A DNA stretch of 64,000 bases from NCBI RefSeq assembly GCF_025961315.1, contig NZ_JAOQNK010000001.1:1798001-1862000 (forward strand), in the 5' to 3' direction. The stretch comes from Sphingobacterium kitahiroshimense (lineage in GTDB: Bacteria > Bacteroidota > Bacteroidia > Sphingobacteriales > Sphingobacteriaceae). A program made the translations under genes and the position numbers. Positions 7,704 through 17,567 of this stretch are shown here, piece after piece. The notes below the pieces were generated by a model. It was not told the origin of the DNA. It searched no databases and was given only the letters and a program-made list of their open reading frames with translations. How positions within the stretch are numbered: the stretch's first letter is position 1; every line of letters starts with the position of its first letter.

Positions 7704-9143
7704 TTAAATCAAACTATTTATATTTTTTTTATCAAGAATTTTGGCAAAATTACCCAGTTGTTTCAGTTTAAATTGCAATTCGTTGTTCCAAGGAAGTCCA
7801 TAACAAAGCCTCATACAGTTATTATATTGATCTTGGAGGGTAAACATCCGGCCTGGTGCAATACTTATATTGTGTTTAAGTGCAAATTCGTACAGTTCGG
7901 CCGTATCTATATTTTCATTAAACTCAACCCATAATGCAAGTCCTCCCTGTGGACGACTTATTTTAGTTCCTTCCGGAAAGTATGAAGCGATAGTATGGGC
8001 ATAATGCTGAAAGTTGTCGGATAGTGTACTTCGAAGATGTCTAAGATGATTGTCGTACCGTCCAGATTTTAAAAAGTTTCCTACAGCTTCGTGAACCACA
8101 GATGTTGAAGATATAGCATGTACGAGTTTTAACTTTAAAATCTGCTCTTTATACTTGCCCGGAGCAATCCAACCTACCCGATAACCTGGTGCCAAAGTCT
8201 TTGAAATAGAACTGCACCAAAGCACATTTCCTTCTGTATCATAAGATTTACAGCATTTTGGTCTTGTAGAACCAAAATACAAATCTCCATATACATCATC
8301 CTCTATTATTGGAATATGATGCTTTGCTAATAAATGAACAATTTCATATTTATTACTATCGGGAATACAGCTTCCCAACGGGGTATTATAATTTGGCACT
8401 AAGAGACATACATGAATAACCGGTATTATTTTTTTTAAAGACTCAATATCAATTCCTGTAATCGGATGGGTTGCCACTTCAATAACTTGTAATCCTAGAC
8501 TTATAGCAAGCTGTAAAATACCAGGATAACAGGGACTTTCTAATGCTAAAGTATCACCCGGTTTAGTTAATGCCATTAAACATAAAGATAAAGCATGCAT
8601 ACCTCCATTAGTCGTTACCAAATCACTTTCTTGTAACTTCCCTCCCCATGCTAATGATCGGACAGCAATCATTCTTCGTAATTTTGAATTTCCTTCTATT
8701 GGTTCATATTCAGTTCCACCTTCCTTTAACGCCCTTGTAGCGAGAATAAGTTCTTTTTTCAATTTTGCTAATGGCAACAAATTACCAGAAGGAATACCAA
8801 TAGAGAATAGTGTCAGATCTGATTTCCCCATATTTGCATATACACGACTAATAAGTTCCTTTGGCTCGACATTGTCAATGCCTAGTGAAGTTTTACTTAC
8901 TTCCGTTAATGGAATCTTTAGGTAAGACGCCGGACTAACAAAATAACCCGACTGAGGCTTGGATTGAATAAGAGACTGTGCTTCTAATTCAAGAAATACA
9001 CGTTTGACAGTGTTCACACTTATCCCTTGCTCTTGACTGAATGTTCGGATTGATGGCAGGCGATCACCAGGTTGCAATAAGCCACTTTTAATTTGACTAC
9101 TGATTTTACGAGCAATTTCATCGTATAAAAAATCTCTTTTCAT
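7704..9143 (-). CDS. MocR-type transcriptional regulator (GntR HTH fused to class I aminotransferase)
   Basis: 479 aa from the chosen ATG at 9143. Residues about 1-70 form a GntR winged helix ('PGDRLPSIRTFSQEQGISVNTVKRVFLELEAQSLI'). The remainder is a fold-type I aminotransferase domain with the PLP-lysine in 'CSSISKTLAPGYRVGW'. Such proteins use PLP as co-ligand and control pyridoxal, GABA or transport genes. An upstream ATG at 9209 would add 22 residues but overlaps the promoter of the divergent transporter, so the shorter start is preferred. The divergent EamA and PaiB genes are the likely targets. The 3' end abuts an insertion-sequence relic. Confidence 0.87.
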   Translation of the reverse strand: MKRDFLYDEIARKISSQIKSGLLQPGDRLPSIRTFSQEQGISVNTVKRVFLELEAQSLIQSKPQSGYFVSPASYLKIPLTEVSKTSLGIDNVEPKELISRVYANMGKSDLTLFSIGIPSGNLLPLAKLKKELILATRALKEGGTEYEPIEGNSKLRRMIAVRSLAWGGKLQESDLVTTNGGMHALSLCLMALTKPGDTLALESPCYPGILQLAISLGLQVIEVATHPITGIDIESLKKIIPVIHVCLLVPNYNTPLGSCIPDSNKYEIVHLLAKHHIPIIEDDVYGDLYFGSTRPKCCKSYDTEGNVLWCSSISKTLAPGYRVGWIAPGKYKEQILKLKLVHAISSTSVVHEAVGNFLKSGRYDNHLRHLRSTLSDNFQHYAHTIASYFPEGTKISRPQGGLALWVEFNENIDTAELYEFALKHNISIAPGRMFTLQDQYNNCMRLCYGLPWNNELQFKLKQLGNFAKILDKKNINSLI

Positions 9144-9158
9144 AATATAAATATAACT

Positions 9159-9187
9159 GTATCCATTAAATAAATCAAAACTGATAC
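9159..9187. promoter_or_regulatory. Possible MocR operator (spaced GTATC/GATAC)
   Basis: GTATC (9159-9163) and GATAC (9183-9187) form a spaced inverted repeat within extended ACTGTATC and GATACTGT. It sits in the 91-bp region between the divergent MocR and EamA genes. Short and AT-rich, hence weak. Confidence 0.3.
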
Positions 9188-9210
9188 TGTGCTCATAAAT
9201 GATGTTCATG

Positions 9211-9218
9211 TACTTTTG
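9211..9218 (+). promoter_or_regulatory. Probable Bacteroidota -7 box for the EamA gene
   Basis: TACTTTTG matches the TAnnTTTG consensus of Bacteroidota primary-sigma promoters and lies 16 bp before the EamA start. No good TTTG -33 box is visible at the expected distance. Confidence 0.45.
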
Positions 9219-9234
9219 ATCAAATGAAAATTTA

Positions 9235-10125
9235 ATGAGAAAAACAGCTATAAATTATGAAACAAAGATTCGATCTAACGGTTGGATTAATGGCATTATA
9301 GGCGTATTATTATTCAGTGGCTCTCTGCCTGCAACAAGAATTGCGGTATTAGATTTAAATCCTATATTTCTAACAGTTTCCCGTGCCACAATTGCTGGGT
9401 TACTTGCTTTAGGCGGATTAATAATTTTTAAAGAGAGAAAACCTACACAAAAACAAATTATTCCTTTGTTTATAGTGTCAGTCGGTGTTGTAATTGGCTT
9501 CCCTCTTTTAAGCGCTTTAGCACTACAATATCTTACATCCGCAGATTCACTTGTATTTTTAGGACTACTTCCACTTGCAACCGCTAGTTTTGGCGTGCTT
9601 CGAGGTGGTGAAAGGCCGAAACCTTTATTCTGGTTATTCTCAATAATAGGTAGCCTTTTTATAATAGGTTATGCTATTGCACAAGGAATAACAACCTCAC
9701 CACTTGGTAATTCATTGATGTTAGTTGCCGTGATACTGTGTGGATTAGGATATGCAGAAGGGGCGAAACTATCAAAAACATTGGGGGGCTGGCAAGTAAT
9801 TTCCTGGGCGCTAGTCTTATCACTGCCATTTATGATACCCCTAGTATTTTTTTACAGACCACTATCATTTGCAAACGTAGATATAAAGGCATGGTTCGGG
9901 CTAGCATACGTCTCTATTTTTAGCATGTTTATAGCTTTCATATTTTGGTATAAAGGATTAGCTCAAGGAGGAATTGCATCTATTGGACAGTTACAATTAC
10001 TTCAACCGTTTCTTGGACTAGCCGTAGCATCAATTTTTTTGAATGAAAAAGTAAGTCTTAATATGATAGGAATAACGATGGCTGTCATACTCTGTGTTGC
10101 AGGATCAAAAAAATATGCTAAATAA
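9235..10125 (+). CDS. EamA family drug/metabolite transporter (DMT superfamily)
   Basis: 296 aa with about ten hydrophobic segments in two EamA repeats, for example 'GIIGVLLFSGSLPATRIAVLDL' in the first and 'WFGLAYVSIFSMFIAFIFWYKGLAQGGIASIGQLQLLQPFLGLAVASIFLNEKVS' in the second. The 'LQPFLGLAVASIFLNE' signature is typical. Inner-membrane exporter of unknown substrate; DMT members move amino acids, nucleosides or drugs. Divergent from a MocR regulator and followed after 23 bp by a PaiB gene, so the three form a probable regulated unit. Confidence 0.88.
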   Translation: MRKTAINYETKIRSNGWINGIIGVLLFSGSLPATRIAVLDLNPIFLTVSRATIAGLLALGGLIIFKERKPTQKQIIPLFIVSVGVVIGFPLLSALALQYLTSADSLVFLGLLPLATASFGVLRGGERPKPLFWLFSIIGSLFIIGYAIAQGITTSPLGNSLMLVAVILCGLGYAEGAKLSKTLGGWQVISWALVLSLPFMIPLVFFYRPLSFANVDIKAWFGLAYVSIFSMFIAFIFWYKGLAQGGIASIGQLQLLQPFLGLAVASIFLNEKVSLNMIGITMAVILCVAGSKKYAK

Positions 10126-10148
10126 TAAATCCTATTTAAAATAAAATT

Positions 10149-10757
10149 ATGTTTATACCCAATAATTTTAAAATTGAGCATGAAGCTGAGCAGATTGCTT
10201 TCATGAAAAAATATAGCTTTGCCACCATAATTACAGTAAAGAATAATATTCCAATTGCTACACAGCTACCTTTTGTTGTAAACGACACTTCAGATAAACT
10301 TATTCTTACTGCCCATTTTGCAAAAAATAATGAACAAGTCGCGTATATTTCAAAAAATACTTCACTAGTTATATTTACCGAACCTCATGCTTATATATCT
10401 CCTCAACATTATGATAAAGTAGAAAGCGTACCTACTTGGGATTATATTGCTGTTCATGCTTATGGAACTGCAAAAATTATAACAGATGAAGAGGCTAAAA
10501 TCAATGCTTTAGAGCAAATGATTTTATTTTATGAAAAAGATTACTTACAACAGTGGAATAATCAATCTAAAAAATTCAAAAAGGGAATGATGCAAGGTAT
10601 AGTAATCTTCGAGTTAGAGGTAAATGAGTTACAAGGGCAGAAGAAATTAAGTCAAAATAAAACAAAAGAAGAACGTCAACGAATTATACAACAACTAAAA
10701 AGTAGTCCAAGTAAAATGGATAACGATCTTGCTTCATACATACAGGATTCTTTATAA
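10149..10757 (+). CDS. FMN-binding negative transcriptional regulator (PaiB family)
   Basis: 202 aa. 'MFIPNNFKIE' at the start, 'FATIITVKNNIPIATQLPF', 'LTAHFAKNNEQ', 'EPHAYISPQHYDKVESVPTWDYIAVHAYG' and 'MMQGIVIFELEVNELQGQKKLSQNKTKEER' match PaiB, a split-barrel flavin-binding family first linked to protease and sporulation repression in Bacillus. DNA binding has rarely been shown, so an enzymatic role is possible. Likely co-transcribed with the EamA transporter. Confidence 0.85.
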   Translation: MFIPNNFKIEHEAEQIAFMKKYSFATIITVKNNIPIATQLPFVVNDTSDKLILTAHFAKNNEQVAYISKNTSLVIFTEPHAYISPQHYDKVESVPTWDYIAVHAYGTAKIITDEEAKINALEQMILFYEKDYLQQWNNQSKKFKKGMMQGIVIFELEVNELQGQKKLSQNKTKEERQRIIQQLKSSPSKMDNDLASYIQDSL

Positions 10758-10816
10758 TAGATAAATCGACAGGTCGTTACTATGTGCAGTTAGTTTTAAG
10801 AAACTAAATAATGAAC

Positions 10817-11452
10817 TCAATTATTAGATTTCTTACATTTTATTAAAAAAAAGGGTTGACTTTCATCAATTTCCTCAATTTCAAATAGCCCAACATGCTT
10901 AAACTCGGATTCAATAGCATGCTCATCATAGAAAAAAAGCTTTACTCCTTCGAATACTTCATAACGATCCTTATCAATATATCTTCCTTTTTTGTAACTA
11001 TCAGCCTTCTTAGAAATTGCCGTAAAAAACATATATCCGTTGACATTGAGTTGATCATAACAATCCTGAATTAGTTTAATCCTTTCTTGGCTATCCAATA
11101 AATGAATTAAAGCATAACAAAATATACCATCATATTTATTTTGATCAAAAGGCATATCAGTAACAGATCCATTAAAAATTAGCATATCCGATCCATAATG
11201 AGCCCTCGCCATCTTGATTGCTGTCTTCGATATTTCTATTCCCGTAACAGCCATACCCTTATCTTTAAAAACCTGAGCATTACGACCATACCCTATTCCC
11301 GGGATAAGTACATTTTTAACAAGCTCTTTGATAAAAAAATCAGCCGTTAAAACAGCTGTTTTTGCTGGTTCGAAACCCCACATTTCACTTTTTTCAACAA
11401 AAGCAGATTCCCAAAATTCTGCTTTTTCTTCTTTATTATTCATTTCTATCAT
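10817..11452 (-). CDS. Class I SAM-dependent methyltransferase (TehB/TPMT-like)
   Basis: 211 aa. Motif I 'VLIPGIGYGRNAQVFKDKG' binds S-adenosylmethionine. 'VTGIEISKTAIKMARAHYG' (motif II) and 'FDQNKYDGIFCYALIHLLD' (motif IV region) follow in the usual order. The fold and the 'EFWESAFVEKSEMWGFEPA' N-terminus resemble tellurite-resistance TehB or thiopurine methyltransferases. The substrate is not predictable. An internal ATG at 11443 ('MNNKEEKAEF') is equally plausible as start. Confidence 0.82.
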   Translation of the reverse strand: MIEMNNKEEKAEFWESAFVEKSEMWGFEPAKTAVLTADFFIKELVKNVLIPGIGYGRNAQVFKDKGMAVTGIEISKTAIKMARAHYGSDMLIFNGSVTDMPFDQNKYDGIFCYALIHLLDSQERIKLIQDCYDQLNVNGYMFFTAISKKADSYKKGRYIDKDRYEVFEGVKLFFYDEHAIESEFKHVGLFEIEEIDESQPFFLIKCKKSNN

Positions 11453-11531
11453 CTAAATACCTCCGTAACTTGAAAAATAATATGCAATCCCCAAGTGAAC
11501 AAAAGTAAAGTAAGAAAATTCTGTTAAAACA

Positions 11532-13028
11532 TTACTTTTTAGTGAATTTTGGATTAATAAACTCCCATTCTTTGATATGTGCTGGTTGATGTTGATGATC
11601 TACTATAGTATCAAATTTTTTAATTAGTTCTGGATGCTGAGCAGCTAAATCGTGCTCTTCCTTCCTATCATTTTCAAGATCAAAAATCATCCAAGGTGTC
11701 CTACTGTAGCCTTTCTTACGGACATCTAATTTAACAGCTTTCCATTTCCCTAAACGGATTGCGATCTGTCCTCCGTTTTCCGGATATTCCCAATATAAAA
11801 AATCATGATCTTGTTGTTCATCTGTTTTTCCCAAAAGTGTTGGCAATAATGAAATACCATCGGTATTTTCAAGTTTTTGACCAGTGACTGCAGCTATTGT
11901 GGCCATAATATCATACTGCGCTGATGCAAAATCAGATTTCACTCCCGCCGAAATATTTCCTGGCCAAGATGCTATAAAAGGCACACGGATCCCTCCTTCG
12001 AATACATCCATTTTTAGACCTCTTAAGTCACCGACGCTTTTAAAGAATTTTGGATTTACACCGCCATTAAATGTCGTACCATTATCACTAGAAAACATAA
12101 TGATTGTATTCTCATCAAGACCTAGCTCCGAGATTCGGTTCATTATTTTACCGACCTGAGCATCCAAATAAGTAATCATTGCAGCATATGTTGCATAAGG
12201 ATATTTAGTAGCTGAATATCCTTGCTGTCCATAGTAAGGTTTTTCATCAAAAACACCTTTGTACATATCAATATATTCTTGAGGTGCCTGCAATGACACA
12301 TGTGGTTGCGTAAATGGCAGATAAAGAAAAAATGGCTGTTCCTTATTCTCTGAAATAAATTTGAGTGCTTTTTCAGCCATTAGATCAGTTGCATATTCCT
12401 TCCCTATATAATAGTCAAAATCTGCGTCTGTCGCTGTCGCTGGATTAAGTGCCTTATGCACATCCATTACAGGGTTGTTCAATGTTAATCGCACATCATT
12501 TTCCCATAAGTGAGTTGGATAAAAATTGTGAGCTTGTTTCTGATCTAAAACCGAGATATAATAATCAAATCCCTGTCTCAAGGGGCTGCCTGGTGTATTA
12601 TTCATACCTAATCCCCACTTACCCGCCATAGCTGTACGATATCCAATCTGCTTCAGCATCTTAGGAATGGTTAATGTGCCTTCCGGCAGGGGCATCTGCC
12701 CACCTTCAAGACTATCAGGAAATCCACCAAGTTCATAATTACCACGAATATAAGCATGCCCACCATGTTTACCAGTCATAAGCATAGCACGGGATGGTGC
12801 ACATACAGGTGTACTAGCATAATGTTGTGTAAAAGTCATCCCCTTCTCAGCTAATTTTAATAGATTAGGAGTTTTTATTTTCTGCTGCCCATAAGGTTCA
12901 ATCTCACCATACCCCAAATCATCTGCATAAATATATATGATATTAGGTTTAGTACTCCTTTGTGCATAAATGTTTCCAATAGCAAAAAATAGACTTACTA
13001 AGGTGCATATGTTTAAATTTCTAATCAT
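11532..13028 (-). CDS. Secreted arylsulfatase (sulfatase family S1)
   Basis: 498 aa with a signal peptide (hydrophobic residues 7-20, cut near 'NIYAQR'). The formylglycine motif C-x-P-S-R appears as 'VCAPSRAMLMTGKHGGH' at about residues 76-91. Metal ligands are in 'IYADDLGYGE' and 'FSSDNGTT'. Cys-type members need a formylglycine-generating enzyme, not in this window. It would remove sulfate esters from glycans in the periplasm or at the cell surface. It lies on the same strand downstream of a GH92 mannosidase, suggesting joint attack on a sulfated host or algal glycan. Confidence 0.9.
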   Translation of the reverse strand: MIRNLNICTLVSLFFAIGNIYAQRSTKPNIIYIYADDLGYGEIEPYGQQKIKTPNLLKLAEKGMTFTQHYASTPVCAPSRAMLMTGKHGGHAYIRGNYELGGFPDSLEGGQMPLPEGTLTIPKMLKQIGYRTAMAGKWGLGMNNTPGSPLRQGFDYYISVLDQKQAHNFYPTHLWENDVRLTLNNPVMDVHKALNPATATDADFDYYIGKEYATDLMAEKALKFISENKEQPFFLYLPFTQPHVSLQAPQEYIDMYKGVFDEKPYYGQQGYSATKYPYATYAAMITYLDAQVGKIMNRISELGLDENTIIMFSSDNGTTFNGGVNPKFFKSVGDLRGLKMDVFEGGIRVPFIASWPGNISAGVKSDFASAQYDIMATIAAVTGQKLENTDGISLLPTLLGKTDEQQDHDFLYWEYPENGGQIAIRLGKWKAVKLDVRKKGYSRTPWMIFDLENDRKEEHDLAAQHPELIKKFDTIVDHQHQPAHIKEWEFINPKFTKK

Positions 13029-13355
13029 CTTTATGGTTATTTTTTTTACAAAAACTACACGTGTAATATGTCGTTAAGTATTTAATATAAAAGGTATAAT
13101 TCAAATTTATTATTATAGTCACAAAATAATAAAAAATGAATGCTTCCACCTAAAATACTTTTACTTTATCAGATATGGTCATCAATAAAAAAATATCAAC
13201 TTCAATAGTTATTAAAAAAAATTCAGAATGAAGCTAAAGGAAAGATGCAAATTATTAAAAGAATAAAGATTATCGAACTAAGTTGGAATATTCAAATCAA
13301 AAAAAAATAGCCCTAAGGCTATTTTTTTCAAATAATTCACTGTTAAAAACATATA
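13029..13355. other. Intergenic region between GH92 and sulfatase genes
   Basis: About 330 AT-rich bases without a gene. Contains the terminator of the GH92 gene at its right end, so the sulfatase presumably has its own promoter here. Confidence 0.5.
13301..13328. terminator. Terminator downstream of the GH92 gene
   Basis: AATAGCC and GGCTATT pair around a CTAA loop, flanked by seven A on one side and seven T on the other, so it can act in both directions. Confidence 0.85.
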
Positions 13356-15752
13356 TCAACGATTTCCAGTAGTAATTACAATTTCATTACTATTAACAAG
13401 ATCATGGTGAGATATTTTAAAGCCCTTTACTTTTTTCCCATCAATTGAAATACCGTTAATAAATCCTGCATCACCTTTACGGTCCCTTCTGATAATCAAC
13501 TTATCTTTACCGTGATGATATTTTGCATCTAAATGTATCGTCACCTTATCGAATACCGGAGTTACAACCGTGTACTCCGGCCTCCCTGGACATAACGGAT
13601 ATATTCCCATCATATTCATAGATGCCCAAGTAGACATTGTGCCTGTATCGTCATTACCAGGTATTCCTCCTGGAGCATTCTTAAAATGAGTTTCTAAAAT
13701 CTCCGTTACTAATTTTTGAGTACGCCACTCCTCCCCTTCGATTTCCGAAAAGATATGCGGATAAAGCATATCAGGTTCATTAGTAACGTCAAAATATCCT
13801 TTATCAAAAGTAGCTTGAAGTTTTTCCACAAAATTATGCTTACCCCCCATTAATTTCACTAATCCAGCAATATCATGTGGAATGGCAAAAGTATAATTCC
13901 AAGCATTTCCTTCATGAAAACCAGGATTTGGTTCGAAATTAGCACCTTGCAAAGGATCAAAAGGGGTTAGAAATTTACCATCAGGAAGTATAGGTCTAAA
14001 AGTTCCATACTCTTTTGAATAGTAGTGCTTATAACCTTTTGCCCGCTCAGCAAACATTTTGGCATCTTCTTTCTTTCCTAGTGAAGCCGCGAACTGTGAA
14101 AGGTTCCAGTCCGCAAGGAAATACTCAATTGAATGAGACACTGAGTTATCAAATTTGGCACGTAGTGGTACGTAACCGTATTTTACATAATCAGCATTAT
14201 CAGGACGAATTTTATTGGTACTATCTATAGTTGTTGCTGATTTATAAAACGCCTCGTATGCAGCTTCATGATCATAATCTCGAATACCTTTCATCCATGC
14301 ATCAACGATAACGGGAATTGCGGGATCTCCATCCATGGTATAAGATTCGCGACCATAAAGCTCCCATTTAGGCATCCATCCGCTTTCTTTATAAATATCG
14401 ATCATAGAACGGATCATCTCTGTTTGTCGGTCAGGAAACAATAGACTCATTAACGGTTGGACATTGCGGTAAGTATCCCATAGAGAAAATACAGTATAAC
14501 GATTTCCTGACGTTTTTAATGTTTGACGGGTCTCCATAGCGGGATATTGCCCATTAACATCCTGAAGAATATTTGGATGAATTAAAGCATGGTACAATGC
14601 TGTATAGAAGACTGTTTTCTGATCTTCAGTACCACCTTCAACTTCGATTTTCGACAAATCTTCATTCCATCTCTTAGAAGCGGCTAATCTGATTTGATCA
14701 AATCCGCCTTTGGGTTGTTCTTGATCTAAATTTTGTCTTGCATTTTCAATACTTACGAAGGAGACTCCTACCTGAACTTCAACCTGCTCGTTTTCAGAAG
14801 TTTCAAAGCTTAAATAAGCACCAATATCATCCCCGGACATTTCGTTATGATATGCTGTAAAAACTTTATACTTTCCAGCATCCTTATTCCAATCGTTTTC
14901 CCAAACTTCTCCTTGCTTCTGAAATTTCCAGTAGCCCTTTTCCGAAGGTTTCTTACTCAACCTTAAGACAAAATAAATCGGATATACAGCTTGATTATTA
15001 ACATAACAAAATGATCCCAATAACTTTGAACCTTCAATCTCTCGATCGTTAACAAATCGCATCGTAGCTCCCGTTTCATTCGTTAACCCTTCACCTAAAT
15101 TAAGTAAAATATGGCTTTTACCCTTCGGAAAGGTAAATCTGGAAATTCCTGTTCGTAGTGTCGCTGTAGCTTCAGTTTTCACACCATATTTATCTAAATA
15201 ATTGGTATAATAACCCGGTGCGGCACTTTCATTTTTGTAAGTACTTCCATAATTCCGATAATCGACATCAAGACGGCCTGTTGTTGGCATCAGCAAAAGA
15301 CTCCCCATATCTGGACATCCTACACCGCTCAGGTTAACATGAGAAAATCCCGTAAAAAACTTATTATTATATTCATAGGGAGTAGACCACCATTGTGCAT
15401 CCTTATTAAATTTGTTCAAAGATGACCCCATGACATTAAAAGGCGAAACGTTCATCAGCCCCTGCGGAACCTGTGCACCCGGATTAGTCGTACCATAGTT
15501 AGTTGTTCCAATAAATGGATTAACATATTCTACTGGTTTTTTTTGCGCCAATGTCGCATGCGAAAGAAAGAGAAAAATAAAACTATGACCGAGACTACGC
15601 CAATTTATAGTATTATTTAAAATAAGTACTTTTTGTCGTTTTGGTAGAGACTCTGTACAAATACGACCAAACTTAAAGGTTTTATATGTACTATTTAACC
15701 ATGATTTGACAATTCTAAAATCTTTCAAAGTAACTAAGGTTTTTATTTTCAT
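13356..15752 (-). CDS. GH92 family glycoside hydrolase (alpha-mannosidase)
   Basis: 798 aa. GH92 signatures: 'VEYVNPFIGTTNYGTTNPGAQVPQG' after the signal, 'YTVFSLWDTYRNVQPL', 'EGNAWNYTFAIPHDI' and the catalytic-region 'GIPGNDDTGTMSTWASMNMMGIYP'. GH92 enzymes are calcium-dependent exo-acting alpha-1,2/1,3/1,6-mannosidases used by Bacteroidota on yeast mannan and N-glycans. The hydrophobic signal ('SFIFLFLSHATLAQ') begins only at about residue 56, and no other Met lies between it and the first ATG, so either the leader is unusually long or translation starts at a non-ATG codon. It precedes the sulfatase gene on the same strand. Confidence 0.92.
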   Translation of the reverse strand: MKIKTLVTLKDFRIVKSWLNSTYKTFKFGRICTESLPKRQKVLILNNTINWRSLGHSFIFLFLSHATLAQKKPVEYVNPFIGTTNYGTTNPGAQVPQGLMNVSPFNVMGSSLNKFNKDAQWWSTPYEYNNKFFTGFSHVNLSGVGCPDMGSLLLMPTTGRLDVDYRNYGSTYKNESAAPGYYTNYLDKYGVKTEATATLRTGISRFTFPKGKSHILLNLGEGLTNETGATMRFVNDREIEGSKLLGSFCYVNNQAVYPIYFVLRLSKKPSEKGYWKFQKQGEVWENDWNKDAGKYKVFTAYHNEMSGDDIGAYLSFETSENEQVEVQVGVSFVSIENARQNLDQEQPKGGFDQIRLAASKRWNEDLSKIEVEGGTEDQKTVFYTALYHALIHPNILQDVNGQYPAMETRQTLKTSGNRYTVFSLWDTYRNVQPLMSLLFPDRQTEMIRSMIDIYKESGWMPKWELYGRESYTMDGDPAIPVIVDAWMKGIRDYDHEAAYEAFYKSATTIDSTNKIRPDNADYVKYGYVPLRAKFDNSVSHSIEYFLADWNLSQFAASLGKKEDAKMFAERAKGYKHYYSKEYGTFRPILPDGKFLTPFDPLQGANFEPNPGFHEGNAWNYTFAIPHDIAGLVKLMGGKHNFVEKLQATFDKGYFDVTNEPDMLYPHIFSEIEGEEWRTQKLVTEILETHFKNAPGGIPGNDDTGTMSTWASMNMMGIYPLCPGRPEYTVVTPVFDKVTIHLDAKYHHGKDKLIIRRDRKGDAGFINGISIDGKKVKGFKISHHDLVNSNEIVITTGNR

Positions 15753-16415
15753 TTATTTTAATAAATTATTATTGCGCCATTTAAATAGGAATGCCACAAT
15801 CTTTTTTAGCATTTAAATTATCGATCTACGTTATTAATTTGAGAATTACCCTAATCTATCTCCCTCTCACGGCTTACATTTTCATTCAGCTTTCCAGATA
15901 ATTATATCAATTTTAATAATCTACATTTCAAGAAAAGATGACCTTGAACTCTATTCTAATAGGAGTGATAGTAGCATTAGAATAATTTCGTAAAAAATCC
16001 ACATCAGATGTGTAGACTTACCTGTGAAATATGGATGCGCTCCCATCAAAGATTAAGATTACACCTATTCTCATCAAATAAAAAATAAGAATTATCCTAG
16101 CTACAATAATACATATAATTAGATGATCATACAATACAGAGTCATCCTTAAACAAAATTCAGCACATCCTTCATTTTATTTAAGATGGAGCAATATTGTT
16201 TTAATCTTTTCTCAAATTTAAATCTTCATTTTTATAAATCAATACGCGTATTTTTATTTCTTGTCTTATGGCAAGCAGTGCTAAACAAAATAAGGTTATA
16301 ATTGTTAAAACTAAATTGTTTGAAATAGAAACAAGTATGAACGGTCTACCGTTAGGATTTAAAAAATTTATACTAGAAAACAATGGAATTTGCACACTTC
16401 ACCAATTAAAAAAAA
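15753..16415. other. Intergenic region, no gene recognised
   Basis: About 660 AT-rich bases between the divergent GH92 and DinB-like genes. Short ORFs on both strands near 16200-16490 do not look like proteins. Promoters in both directions are expected. No repeat or strong hairpin was noticed. Confidence 0.45.
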
Positions 16416-17099
16416 ATGAAAATACTAATAAAATTTATGCTTACACTAGGTGTCAGTATAACTCTTCCCTGTATCACGGCCAAAGCTGCTGATAAAATTG
16501 CTGTAATAAATAACGTTACGCGAATAATTGAAAAAAATGTCCCTCCTGTCATTTTAAATCAGCACGGAAATATTGATTCATTAATCCAATATTTTCAATA
16601 CACAACCAAATCATTAAAAGATGACATATCAGGATTAAGTGAAGCACAACTACAATTTAGTCCTGGAGAAGGAAAATGGTCAATAGGTCAATGTCTAGAG
16701 CATATCATACGCTCAGAAAGTCTGTTATTTGAAATGGCAAAAAAAGAATTGGGAAAAGCGCCACAGCCTAACCGGAAAAATGAAGTCAAATCAACTGATC
16801 AAGGTCTCATAAACATGATGACTGATCGAAGTCAAAAATTTCAGGCACCAAAAGAACTGCAACCCACAGGAAAATATAAAGATAGCAAAGTAGCAATAAA
16901 GGACTTTCTAGCAGCTAGAGAGCCTGTTTTATTATACATCAAAAATGCAAATATAGATGACCTTCGCAATCACATCAGTGACTATCCAACAGGCGTAGTT
17001 GATGGTTATCAAAACCTACTTTTTATCGCCGCTCACTGTGCTAGACACACTAAACAGATTGAAGAAGTATTAGCAGATCCAAATTTTCCAAAAAAATAA
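16416..17099 (+). CDS. Exported DinB superfamily protein
   Basis: 227 aa with a signal peptide ('MKILIKFMLTLGVSITLPCITAKAA'). The DinB four-helix bundle is seen from 'LIQYFQYTTKSLKDDISGLSEAQLQFSPGEGKWSIGQCLEHIIRSE' to 'LLFIAAHCARHTKQIEEVL'. The three metal-binding histidines are in 'LEHIIRS' and 'AAHCARHTKQ'. DinB proteins are metal-dependent, some being thiol transferases; the exact role is unknown. It heads an operon with an SRPBCC protein (3 bp gap) and a DUF1801 gene. Confidence 0.85.
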   Translation: MKILIKFMLTLGVSITLPCITAKAADKIAVINNVTRIIEKNVPPVILNQHGNIDSLIQYFQYTTKSLKDDISGLSEAQLQFSPGEGKWSIGQCLEHIIRSESLLFEMAKKELGKAPQPNRKNEVKSTDQGLINMMTDRSQKFQAPKELQPTGKYKDSKVAIKDFLAAREPVLLYIKNANIDDLRNHISDYPTGVVDGYQNLLFIAAHCARHTKQIEEVLADPNFPKK

Positions 17100-17102
17100 A
17101 TT

Positions 17103-17549
17103 ATGAAAAACCAAACATATCAAATCGACATTCAAGCACCAGCTTCAGTAGTATTTCACAAAATGCTAGATAAAGAAACCTATAAATTATGGACTTCCGA
17201 ATTCAACCCTACATCAGATTATGAAGGAGGATGGAATAAAGGTGATAAAATTTACTTTATTGGACAAAATAAAGATGGTAAACGTGAAGGTATGGTAGCT
17301 AAAATTTTAGAAAATATCCCTAATGAATTTGTTTCCATTTATCATTACGGAATATTGGATGGAGATATAGAAATCACAGAGGGGCCTGCAGTCGAAAGCT
17401 GGGCAGGAGGTACAGAGAACTATCATTTTAAAGAACATAATGGAATAACAAATGTAACTGTTAAAGTAGATACCACAGAAGAATACCTATCTTACTTTGA
17501 TGAAACTTGGCCCAAAGCCTTATCAAGATTAAAAGAAATTTGCGAATAA
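17103..17549 (+). CDS. SRPBCC / AHSA1-like domain protein
   Basis: 148 aa, START-like fold. 'YQIDIQAPASVVFHKMLDKETYKLWTSEFNPTSDYEGGWNKGDKI' and 'VTVKVDTTEEYLSYFDETWPKALSRLKEIC' are typical of the activator-of-Hsp90-ATPase-like group that forms a hydrophobic ligand pocket. Ligand unknown. Placed 3 bp after the DinB gene and 18 bp before the DUF1801 gene; such genes are frequent neighbours in Bacteroidota. Confidence 0.85.
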   Translation: MKNQTYQIDIQAPASVVFHKMLDKETYKLWTSEFNPTSDYEGGWNKGDKIYFIGQNKDGKREGMVAKILENIPNEFVSIYHYGILDGDIEITEGPAVESWAGGTENYHFKEHNGITNVTVKVDTTEEYLSYFDETWPKALSRLKEICE

Positions 17550-17567
17550 TACCTATAACTATTCATT

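Noticed and set aside
9144..9209. Upstream ATG start for the MocR regulator
   Set aside because: The extra 22 residues do not belong to the GntR fold and would run into the region of the divergent promoter.
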